From contig JASMLY010000013.1 in assembly GCA_030748455.1 (NCBI GenBank), forward strand, positions 1 through 64,000: 64,000 nt of DNA. The letters are read 5' to 3'. The notes under the pieces are model-generated. The model saw only the letters and a program-made list of their open reading frames with translations, made no database searches and was not told where the DNA came from. Of the stretch, positions 26,841 through 33,546 are shown one piece after another. Within the stretch, counting starts at the first letter, position 1, and each line of letters begins with the position of its first letter. The position numbers were made by a program, and so were the translations under genes. This DNA comes from Phycisphaerales bacterium. Its GTDB lineage: Bacteria; Planctomycetota; Phycisphaerae; Phycisphaerales; SM1A02.

Positions 26841-27329
26841 TTATTTTTTGATCGTTTCAGTGGCTCTAAGTTTCTCGCCCTGTTCTTGGGTGTACACAGC
26901 AGAAACCTGAACTTCTTCTAGCGTGCTAGGGAGATTGTTGAAAAGTAAGACATACGTACGAGTGAGACTGTCGAAGTGAGCGAGGTTGTTCTCACTGTTT
27001 GATAAATCAACAGTTTCAAGCGTGTCTTTAATGGAATTTCCAGAGATGGTGACAAGCAATGTTCCAGTTCCCCTACAGGCGAATCCATCCCCATCGGTGA
27101 ACGTAATGTGAACAGCAAGTTCAGTACCATCGATCCGACTCAGCGGGTGAACGCGTACAGATTGTGGAATATACGCCCAGAAACTCACGGGTGAGGGTCC
27201 TCCTGTTTTGTGGTTCGTTCCACACCCTGTGCATACAAAGAACGCCACCGCGATCCATGCAGTGGCGATTCTTAAACATATTCGGTTCGTTTTCAAACTT
27301 GTGTTTTGCTTATCCCGCCATTTCATCAA
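26841..27329 (-). CDS. Hypothetical lipoprotein downstream of the FlgM-like gene
   Basis: 162 residues. After about 20 basic residues comes a hydrophobic segment ending FVCTGC, a lipobox. The mature part is a small beta-rich domain (LAVHITFTDGDGFACRGTGTLLVTISG; TRTYVLLFNNLPSTLEEVQVSAVYT). I do not recognise a family. Its start lies within the last 20 bases of the flgM-like gene, so the two are translationally coupled. Confidence 0.6.
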   Translation of the reverse strand: MMKWRDKQNTSLKTNRICLRIATAWIAVAFFVCTGCGTNHKTGGPSPVSFWAYIPQSVRVHPLSRIDGTELAVHITFTDGDGFACRGTGTLLVTISGNSIKDTLETVDLSNSENNLAHFDSLTRTYVLLFNNLPSTLEEVQVSAVYTQEQGEKLRATETIKK

Positions 27330-27627
27330 TCATACGACTGACAGCAATATCCAACTTGTCATTTGTGAGGTAGGTGTTGTTTTCGATGGCCTCTTTGATA
27401 GCATCGATTTTATCCTGACGAACTTCTGGGAGCTGATGAATCTTCTCAAGCAGTTGCGCGTGCTGTGATATCTCAACCCGATCCGTTGCTGCCACTGTAT
27501 CCACGTGCGAACTCGCCGTGGCCGAGTTTGTTGCTTCTGGGGCAACTACTTCCACCGGAGCAGTTGCTGGTGCAGCTTGTCTGGCAGCGTTCGCTGCTGG
27601 GTTTCCGATGACTGATATTTCAGACAT
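27310..27627 (-). CDS. FlgM-like anti-sigma-28 factor
   Basis: 105 residues. The first half is Ala/Pro-rich and probably disordered. The second half carries the FlgM helices: DRVEISQHAQLLEKIHQLPEVRQDKIDAIKEAIENNTY, then DKLDIAVSRMIDEM. FlgM binds and inactivates FliA-type sigma factors until the flagellar hook is finished. A FliA/WhiG-like sigma gene lies 5 kb away at 32459, but no flagellar structural genes are in the window. It overlaps the next lipoprotein gene. Confidence 0.8.
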   Translation of the reverse strand: MSEISVIGNPAANAARQAAPATAPVEVVAPEATNSATASSHVDTVAATDRVEISQHAQLLEKIHQLPEVRQDKIDAIKEAIENNTYLTNDKLDIAVSRMIDEMAG

Positions 27628-27927
27628 ATTCTTACCTTTCGTGCCAAGGCTCTCGCCTTTGGTCTTTCCTCAAGTGTTCTGCTAGTCAAGTCAAACTAGC
27701 TCGATTGTTTCCTACGCTTCCCTAACTGTGCGATCAAGATTGCCTTGAAAGCGGCGCCAAACTGACCACCAAGTCTTCGTTTGACGCTTCTTTTTTATCG
27801 TACATGGAGTGAGTTTTTCTTGAATTTTACAGAAAAACCAAGGGTTTTCATAAAGTCCGATAGTACCACCCCTCACTGCCCCCTAACACACACTTTTACA
27901 ATCGAAAACCTCTGATACGATGACGAT
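27628..27927. other. Divergent intergenic region of flgM-like gene and lipoprotein gene
   Basis: 300 bases with no convincing gene. TACGAT at 27916-27921 lies 6 bases before the rightward lipoprotein ATG. I could not find a convincing sigma-28 or sigma-54 promoter for the leftward flgM-like gene. Confidence 0.4.
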
Positions 27928-28794
27928 ATGGAACGACAAATAACCGTTATTTTTCTATCTTTTGTGATGATGCTCCCTAGTTGTGGTCCCCAACGAGTTG
28001 GAGACAACGCTGAGCAGGAAATCCACGAGATAGACCTTTCAGAATGGGATGTAGAAGACGTACCCCAAAAAACCATATCAAACCCTGTAGGCGATCGCTC
28101 GACGTATGCGATTACAGTTGCAACGTTCACAGGACCACACCACGCAGAACAAGCAAGAGAGGCCGCTTCATCATTTGTGTTGCTTCGTCCGTCAATTGGA
28201 AAAATGCTTGTTGTGCGACCACGTCGCAGGGGGTCTGTGCTCACATTTGGCTCGTATACAGGATATGAAGACCCACAAGCGAGTAGAGACATTCAAACAC
28301 TACGAAGCGTTCGCCTCGCTGACGGGCGACCAGCATTTGGCCAAATGATCCTTACGCGATTCCGATCTCCGAGATCCATGAAAAACCTCCACCCGCATGA
28401 CTTGTGGACTGTACGAAGAGCATACCCAAACGTTGTCCCAATCTATTCTTTGGATGTTGCAATATGGGGTGATTTTGATAGCGGCGAACTTCCAATCTCA
28501 ACAAGAAGAAATCTTGCAGAACAATATGCAGCAACCCTTCGAAGTAGAGGATTTGAATCATTTTTTTATCACGATGACGAACAGAATCTCAGTTCTGTGA
28601 CCGTGGGGCTGTTTGGCCACAACGCAGTTGATGCAGAAACAGGGTTCTATAGCTGGGAGGTTGATTCACTCCTTGAACAATTTCCAGAGAGACTTGTCAA
28701 TGGTGAACAATTCATGGAGTTTAGAAATCCATACGACCCAGCGTTGGGGATGAAGCCCCAACAACCTCGGCTCGTTGAAGTACCAATCGATTAG
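27928..28794 (+). CDS. Hypothetical lipoprotein
   Basis: 288 residues. The signal ends MMLPSC, a lipobox. The mature protein begins with an acidic stretch. It then shows YAITVATFTGPHHAEQAREAASSF followed by VRPRRRGSVLTFGSYTGYEDPQASRDI, which loosely recalls a SPOR-like peptidoglycan-binding fold (strand, residues-around-time, G-x-Y). This resemblance is weak. The rest is unrecognised. The stop abuts the convergent M16-like gene with no gap. TACGAT lies 6 bases before the ATG. Confidence 0.55.
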   Translation: MERQITVIFLSFVMMLPSCGPQRVGDNAEQEIHEIDLSEWDVEDVPQKTISNPVGDRSTYAITVATFTGPHHAEQAREAASSFVLLRPSIGKMLVVRPRRRGSVLTFGSYTGYEDPQASRDIQTLRSVRLADGRPAFGQMILTRFRSPRSMKNLHPHDLWTVRRAYPNVVPIYSLDVAIWGDFDSGELPISTRRNLAEQYAATLRSRGFESFFYHDDEQNLSSVTVGLFGHNAVDAETGFYSWEVDSLLEQFPERLVNGEQFMEFRNPYDPALGMKPQQPRLVEVPID

Positions 28795-30039
28795 TTATAG
28801 GTTTCTCAACCTGCTTTCATCGATTTCGATCGGGTCCGGACCGAGATATACGAGTGTCATCGTCCCAAAAACCCTCTTTTTGAGGTATTCATTGACATCA
28901 TCGAGTGTAATACTTGTAAGTTCGTCAAGTTTTTCTTTGAGCGTTCTTGTCCTTCCAAGTGCATACATGTCACCGAGTAAAGATCCCGCACGCGCGACAG
29001 TTGATTCCCCGCTCATCACAGTAGAGGCGCGAATTTTTGTCACGGTTCTCTCAAACTCATCTCGTGTAATACCCTTTTGCAAGAGACAAAGCTGGTCTAT
29101 GATCACATCGATTGTTTCTTTTGCCCGATCAGGTGTTGTTCCAGCACGAACTTTCATTGCAGCGTTGTCTTTTGATGCCTGATACAAAGCGTGCACGCTG
29201 TAACAAAGAGATCTTTTTTGGCGCACCTCAGTAAAGAGCCGACTGCTGCTTGCGCCTCCAAAAACAGAAATAGCGACTTTTTCTAATAAAGAATCCTCAT
29301 CACTTGGGTTGGGCGCATCAATTGCTAGCCCAATGTGTACTTGAGAACTGTCATGTTCAAGATGATGCACTCCACGGCTTGGAGCGGCGCCCTCCCTCAC
29401 TAGGATGTCTCCGCCCGCCCAGCAAGACACTTGCCTCTCTACAAGCGTTTTGATTTCGTTGTGGTCAAGATCTCCAGCGATAGAGAGAATTGAGTTCGAT
29501 GGACAAACAAAATTATCGTACACGTAACGCACTCGTTCAATGGTTGCGGATTCAATTGCAGAACGGCTTCCATATGTCGAGCGATTGAATGGTTCGGGAA
29601 AGTGGTGTTTGTTTAGCGAAACACCAACAAGTTTTTGTGGGTTGTCTTGGAGTGAATCTATTGATTGGAGTGCGAGTTGAATGCTTGGCCCCAAGCTATC
29701 ACTAGGCAGTTTTGGACACAAAAACATGTCAAAAACGGGCCCAATCGCATCGGTCACACGGGAGCCAAGGGACAGGGCGTGAAGCCGCAATAGGCGGCTT
29801 CCACAGGTGATATCCCTCCTCACACCAAGGTGATCTAATAGAAGAGAATGTTCCTTATCAGTTAAATCTCCCGCGCCTCGGAACATTAATTCTGTAAGGA
29901 GGACACTGTCTCCATCATGTTCATTTGACGCAACACCTGCGGGAACAATCCACTCGATCGCGGTGGTTCGTACATCGGGTATCGATTCTGTAACAAGTTG
30001 TAGCCCGTTTCCAAAAGTCGTGTGTCTTATTGACTGCAT
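28795..30039 (-). CDS. M16-family peptidase homologue without the zinc motif
   Basis: 414 residues, the size of processing-peptidase-like M16B proteins. The C-terminal half has the family segment GGASSSRLFTEVRQKRSLCYSVHA, and NSILSIAGDLDHNEIKTLVE is typical of the middle. The N-terminal zinc site HxxEH that should precede the F-x-G stretch reads LLTELMFRGAG instead, with neither His. It is therefore probably not a peptidase by itself. Many M16 proteins work as an active/inactive pair, but no active partner is next to it. Its stop abuts that of the convergent lipoprotein. Confidence 0.8.
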   Translation of the reverse strand: MQSIRHTTFGNGLQLVTESIPDVRTTAIEWIVPAGVASNEHDGDSVLLTELMFRGAGDLTDKEHSLLLDHLGVRRDITCGSRLLRLHALSLGSRVTDAIGPVFDMFLCPKLPSDSLGPSIQLALQSIDSLQDNPQKLVGVSLNKHHFPEPFNRSTYGSRSAIESATIERVRYVYDNFVCPSNSILSIAGDLDHNEIKTLVERQVSCWAGGDILVREGAAPSRGVHHLEHDSSQVHIGLAIDAPNPSDEDSLLEKVAISVFGGASSSRLFTEVRQKRSLCYSVHALYQASKDNAAMKVRAGTTPDRAKETIDVIIDQLCLLQKGITRDEFERTVTKIRASTVMSGESTVARAGSLLGDMYALGRTRTLKEKLDELTSITLDDVNEYLKKRVFGTMTLVYLGPDPIEIDESRLRNL

Positions 30040-30482
30040 AGGGCTGAAGGATACAACCCTTTATCTAGCCGATTGAGAAAAATAATAAAAATAATGGCAA
30101 GAAAGTTGCAACGATGCAAAAGAACACGACAGTACATCAAAAACAAAAACAACAAACAATGAAACAAGTTGTAGTAAAAAACTTTTAAACAAGAAAAAAA
30201 CAACGTAAGTATAAAAAATTAATAAACTTGGAACACAATCAAAAACAAGATGGTTTGTAACGAATGTTGTTAAAAAAACCCCTATTACAACATCACTGCG
30301 CAAGTTTTTTACACAAAGTTGTAAACAAAACGTTTTGTAACAACACCACATCTAAGATACATAGAAAAAAAAATGATAAAGAGTCTTGCAAAACGCACCC
30401 GATATAAGGTACAACTCTGTTGACGGAACGTCCGTCAGTGGTCCGAACGCGCGTTAGTACTGATACAAGGAGGTCAATGATC
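30040..30482. other. 443-bp AT-rich non-coding region upstream of the ATRKK gene
   Basis: The longest gene-free stretch in the window. It is strongly A-rich on the plus strand with many A-tracts, unlike its surroundings. A near-perfect palindrome at 30318-30344 has the core ACAAAACGTTTTGT (30325-30338) flanked by GTTGT and ACAAC. Two smaller palindromes lie nearer the gene: TGACGGA/TCCGTCA (30421-30437) and AACGCGCGTT (30446-30455). A leftward 96-codon frame here is Phe/Leu/Val low-complexity and is rejected. Confidence 0.6.
30318..30344. repeat. 27-bp near-perfect inverted repeat
   Basis: A 14-bp perfect palindrome ACAAAACGTTTTGT at 30325-30338, extended by GTTGT on the left and ACAAC on the right with 2 and 1 intervening bases. 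Candidate operator or cruciform about 140-165 bases before the ATRKK start codon. Confidence 0.55.
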
Positions 30483-30899
30483 ATGGCCAAGAAAAAGAAA
30501 AAAGCGACTCGCAAGAAAGCGACTCGCAAAAAGGCAACTAGGAAAAAGGCTACTCGTAAAAAAGTAGCAAGGAAAACAACCCGCAAGAAAGCGACTCGCA
30601 AAAAAGCAACTCGCAAGAAAGCAACACGCAAGAAAGCAACACGTAAGAAAGCAACACGTAAGAAAGCTACTCGCAAGAAAGCTACACGTAAGAAAGCTAC
30701 TCGCAAGAAAGCAACACGCAAGAAAGCTACTCGTAAGAAGGCTACTCGTAAGAAAGCTACACGCAAGAAGGCTACTCGTAAGAAAGCTACACGCAAGAAA
30801 GCTACTCGTAAGAAGGCTACTCGCAAGAAAGCTACACGCAAGAAAGCTACTCGTAAGAAGGCTACTCGCAAGAAGGCTACTCGCCGTCGAAAAAAATAA
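30483..30899 (+). CDS. Lys/Arg-rich ATRKK-repeat DNA-binding-like protein
   Basis: 138 residues. After MAKKKKK comes the pentapeptide ATRKK four times, a degenerate VARKTTRKK, about 19 more ATRKK, and a final ATRRRKK. The protein is almost only Lys, Arg, Ala and Thr. It resembles the C-terminal tails of histone H1 and bacterial H1-like proteins (HctB, AlgR3) and should bind nucleic acid without a fold. A strong AAGGAGG at 30467-30473 sets the ATG at 30483. Synonymous third bases vary between repeats. Flanked upstream by an AT-rich region and downstream by a strong terminator, so it is a monocistronic, probably well-expressed gene. Confidence 0.85.
   Translation: MAKKKKKATRKKATRKKATRKKATRKKVARKTTRKKATRKKATRKKATRKKATRKKATRKKATRKKATRKKATRKKATRKKATRKKATRKKATRKKATRKKATRKKATRKKATRKKATRKKATRKKATRKKATRRRKK
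30504..30875 (+). repeat. 15-bp coding tandem repeat (ATRKK codons)
   Basis: About 23 perfect copies at protein level of a 15-base unit of the type GCN ACN CGN AAG AAA, with third-base variation. The antisense strand also stays open through the repeat, which produces spurious leftward frames. Confidence 0.85.
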
Positions 30900-30923
30900 A
30901 TTCGCGGCAATCCCGGATCACGT

Positions 30924-30950
30924 AAGACGACCCCTTGTCGGGGTCGTCTT
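30924..30950 (+). terminator. Rho-independent terminator of the ATRKK gene
   Basis: An 11-bp perfect stem AAGACGACCCC/GGGGTCGTCTT with a 5-base loop, followed by TTCTT. It lies 25 bases after the stop. Confidence 0.88.
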
Positions 30951-31069
30951 TTCTTATCAAGACAATTGTAGAAACTAGTCGAGATTTATGGCATAATCCC
31001 AACACGCCTATTGTTGTGGCGAGTTTCGGGGTTTTGAGAAACCCAGTTAGTAAAAGAGATTATTGATTT

Positions 31070-31330
31070 ATGACACACATTATTGCAGAACCATGTATTG
31101 GAACAAAAGACACAGCATGTGTTGATGTTTGCCCAGTTGATTGCATTCATCCCATGGGGGACGACGATCGTTTTGAACAAGCAGAGATGTTATACATTGA
31201 TCCAGACACATGCATTGATTGCGGCCTATGTGTTGACGAATGCCCGGTGCAGGCGATTTTTCCAGAAGAAGATCTACCCGAAGAGTGGCATAAATATATT
31301 CAGATTAACATAGAGTATTTTGAATCGTAA
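31070..31330 (+). CDS. Seven-iron type ferredoxin
   Basis: 86 residues. The first cluster motif C-x7-C-x3-C (CIGTKDTACVDVCP) followed by Cys25 and the second CIDCGLCVDECP match ferredoxins with one [3Fe-4S] and one [4Fe-4S] cluster. It is a cytosolic low-potential electron carrier. The length and the acidic C-terminus ending with a Trp-His-containing helix fit the FdxA type. It stands alone, so its redox partner is unknown. Confidence 0.9.
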   Translation: MTHIIAEPCIGTKDTACVDVCPVDCIHPMGDDDRFEQAEMLYIDPDTCIDCGLCVDECPVQAIFPEEDLPEEWHKYIQINIEYFES

Positions 31331-31362
31331 CCCTGCTTGGGGTTTGATCTGAAAACCAACAA

Positions 31363-31713
31363 TTAGGCCCCAACATCACTGTCGGGTTTTTCAACCCAAT
31401 CTTCAATGTTTGGACCAAGGGTGATTTCACTTTTTTGTGTTTTGCGGTATCCGAGCTTGCGGACAACCTCTAGGACATCTGTCCACGTGGGAAAAGAGCG
31501 ATTGTTGGCTCGTTTGAACTCGTTGATCGCCATAAGAAATTGGAATTGCTCTGTTGTCATCTCACCCTCTTCGGCGGACTTCACAAAATCACTTCTTCTT
31601 CTACCGGGACCTCTCCTTCTGTTGAGGTCGTTCTCAGAGCCTTCCACCACCCTGCGATCAAGCCCGCCCCGCCGATCAACAACATCATCTTGGCTGTGTT
31701 GTTCTTCACACAT
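31363..31713 (-). CDS. Conserved-type small protein with Arg-rich and WTDVLEVVRKLGYRK segments
   Basis: 116 residues from the ATG at 31713; the frame extends to 31788 but that start would overlap the divergent gene. The first part is basic and acidic mixed (DRRGGLDRRVVEG, NRRRGPGRRRSDFVKSAEEGEMT). The second is a helical domain: EQFQFLMAINEFKRANNRSFPTWTDVLEVVRKLGYRKTQ. It resembles small proteins I associate with planctomycetes, function unknown. No signal or membrane segment. Helix content suggests a nucleic-acid or protein-binding role, which is inference. Confidence 0.6.
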   Translation of the reverse strand: MCEEQHSQDDVVDRRGGLDRRVVEGSENDLNRRRGPGRRRSDFVKSAEEGEMTTEQFQFLMAINEFKRANNRSFPTWTDVLEVVRKLGYRKTQKSEITLGPNIEDWVEKPDSDVGA

Positions 31714-31786
31714 ACATGTAGCATATCGCACATACAGGCATTGAAACAACAAGTTCCGCGTATGATGCCCAATTGTCCACCCCCCC

Positions 31787-32227
31787 ATGATGCCCTCCTC
31801 ACCCCATCAATCCCCAACCATACACGTCCTAGCAGCCGTTTTAGGTTGGTTTTGGCCTGGTTTAGGGTATCGGGTTCTTGGGCACCGACGTAGAAGCAAC
31901 CTTGTGTGCTTTGGTGTCCTTTTTTTGATCTTTTGTGGCACATTGCTTGGAGGCATTGACGCAGTTGATCATAAAAATGACGGTCTTTGGTTTATTGCTC
32001 AGGTGTTGTGTGGGCCGATTGTGATTGCAATTGACGTGGCAACCCAAACAATCGTCGCGAGCTCACCGATCGAAAAACGCGCCACAATGGTTGGTCTAAG
32101 CCACGTGAATGAGATTGGCACACTTTTTATTGCAATGGCGGGCTTAATGAATTTTGTTGTCATCTTAGGGTCGCTTCAAGCAAACTGTAACGCCGACTTC
32201 GAAAGACGGGGTAAGGAAAAAGAATGA
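31787..32227 (+). CDS. Multi-pass membrane protein (DUF6677-like)
   Basis: 146 residues with about four hydrophobic segments. The first contains AAVLGWFWPGLGYRVLGHRRR, a W-x-x-P-G-x-G motif also found in small TM2-type and DUF6677-type membrane proteins. Function unknown. Its stop overlaps the next gene's start (ATGA), so the two small membrane proteins are made together and probably form a complex. Confidence 0.6.
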   Translation: MMPSSPHQSPTIHVLAAVLGWFWPGLGYRVLGHRRRSNLVCFGVLFLIFCGTLLGGIDAVDHKNDGLWFIAQVLCGPIVIAIDVATQTIVASSPIEKRATMVGLSHVNEIGTLFIAMAGLMNFVVILGSLQANCNADFERRGKEKE

Positions 32228-32466
32228 TGGCACTTGCGTGGATCCCTTTTTTAGAACCCTGTAACGCGATGCAGCCATATTGGTATCTCATGTTGATTCC
32301 AATGTCATTTGGAATATCTGTGATCTACAAAGCGATGCACGAAGATAGTTTTCTACAGTATTGGCGATCAGTCTTTGTGATGACCACGCAGGTTGTGCTT
32401 GGTATTTCAGGGTTGGCTGTTGGGGCTGGACTCTTTATCCAATTTGTCATTCCAATGATCAGCTAG
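32224..32466 (+). CDS. Small two-helix membrane protein
   Basis: 80 residues. Two transmembrane helices (YWYLMLIPMSFGISVIY and VVLGISGLAVGAGLFIQFVIPMI) flank a short polar loop KAMHEDSFLQYWRS. It is translationally coupled to the preceding membrane protein by a 4-base overlap. Its 3' end overlaps the convergent sigma-factor gene by 8 bases. Function unknown. Confidence 0.6.
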   Translation: MMALAWIPFLEPCNAMQPYWYLMLIPMSFGISVIYKAMHEDSFLQYWRSVFVMTTQVVLGISGLAVGAGLFIQFVIPMIS

Positions 32467-33328
32467 CCATTAATTCAAGTTGCTCTGGGTGTTCACCAAA
32501 CCAAAACTGAAGAGTTTTGTAGATGTGCTGCAACCGTTGGCTCACCCTCGATTCACTACAACCGATACTTTGACCCACCTCTAGCATGCTGAGCGACTCA
32601 TAAAAATATAACGTTAAGATTAATCGGTCCCTTTCATCTAGGCACTTACAAATCCAGTGGCGAAGGTCTTTTTGTTCAGTAATACCTGTCTGATCGTCAC
32701 AACCAATGTAGTGAATTGGCGCACAATCGTGATCGTTCTCAAACTCACTGGTTTGCATACCGATTGTTGATGGGGCGTGGCCATCTTTGTAGAGGACCTC
32801 AAACTCCTCGTCGCTTATACCAATTCGGAGGCGCAATTCCTCCTTCGTTGGATTGCAACCAAACTCTTTTTTGAACGCAAGCCGCGCTTCATCAAGTTGT
32901 TTTGTTCGAGCTCTTGCGAGTCGGGGTACTGGGTCATCACGGCGTAATTGATCATGCATGGCTCCCGTAACCCGAAGTCGAGAAAACGCCTCAAAGCAAA
33001 CATTTCTTTCTGTGTCAAATTTATCCAACTGGTTGTTGAGGGCAATAAATCCACACTGTTCGATATCTGCAAGATCTACGCTTTTTGGAAGTTTAGCAAC
33101 AAAACTCCTTGCAACAGGTTTGACAAATGATTCGTGGTAATGGTGAAGTAGTTGCGTTCGAGTTTCATTACACCCAGTTGCTTTGAAGTGAGACATTGCA
33201 CATTTCACCCAAGCGTCACTTGCGGGATATGTGCGAGGCCTCTTTAACTCGATCACGACGTCTGTGTTTTGAATTGTTTCATGATGCGGCAAGAAATCGC
33301 CGCCGTCCTGTACTGGATGACTCACCAT
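32459..33328 (-). CDS. FliA/WhiG-type RNA polymerase sigma factor
   Basis: 289 residues from the ATG at 33328, which has AGGGACGAA just before it; a TTG at 33391 would extend it. Region 2 is DLADIEQCGFIALNNQLDKFDTERN to HDQLRRDDPVPR. Region 3 is LAFKKEFGCNPTKEELRLRIGI. Region 4 is LDERDRLILTLYFYESLSMLEVGQSIGCSESRVSQRLQHI, a complete helix-turn-helix. This is the flagellar/sporulation-type sigma-70 group. The FlgM-like gene 5 kb away may be its antagonist. Confidence 0.88.
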   Translation of the reverse strand: MVSHPVQDGGDFLPHHETIQNTDVVIELKRPRTYPASDAWVKCAMSHFKATGCNETRTQLLHHYHESFVKPVARSFVAKLPKSVDLADIEQCGFIALNNQLDKFDTERNVCFEAFSRLRVTGAMHDQLRRDDPVPRLARARTKQLDEARLAFKKEFGCNPTKEELRLRIGISDEEFEVLYKDGHAPSTIGMQTSEFENDHDCAPIHYIGCDDQTGITEQKDLRHWICKCLDERDRLILTLYFYESLSMLEVGQSIGCSESRVSQRLQHIYKTLQFWFGEHPEQLELMAS

Positions 33329-33546
33329 TTGTATTCGTCCCTGAATGTGATTGCGATGTACGGGCTCCACTCGGTGTGCTATGCCCAACAATTACACATC
33401 GGCGGCGATAGCACATCACCCCCAATTTTTATTGCCTAGTACGAGGGCCCTCCCCCGAGATACCCTAAAGCCAAGCAATACGTGTTTTTTTTATGGCTTT
33501 GTGGCACATTTTGGTGTACCTTTACCGATTCAAGGAGAAATACCAC

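Noticed and set aside
27628..27700. Sigma-54 type promoter (TGGCAC) before the flgM-like gene
   Set aside because: TGGCAC occurs just before the start, but the required downstream TTGC element is absent and the spacing would leave no leader.
30061..30351. 96-codon leftward open frame in the AT-rich block
   Set aside because: The translation is Phe/Leu/Val low complexity, which comes from A-rich DNA on the other strand. No start signal is present.
30504..30875. Tandem repeat considered as a CRISPR array or minisatellite
   Set aside because: The unit is 15 bases with no spacers and varies mainly at synonymous third positions, so it is a coding repeat.
30293..30910. 205-codon leftward frame with RVAFL repeats
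   Set aside because: It is the antisense shadow of the ATRKK gene; the 15-base unit stays open on both strands. The sense frame has a ribosome site and terminator.
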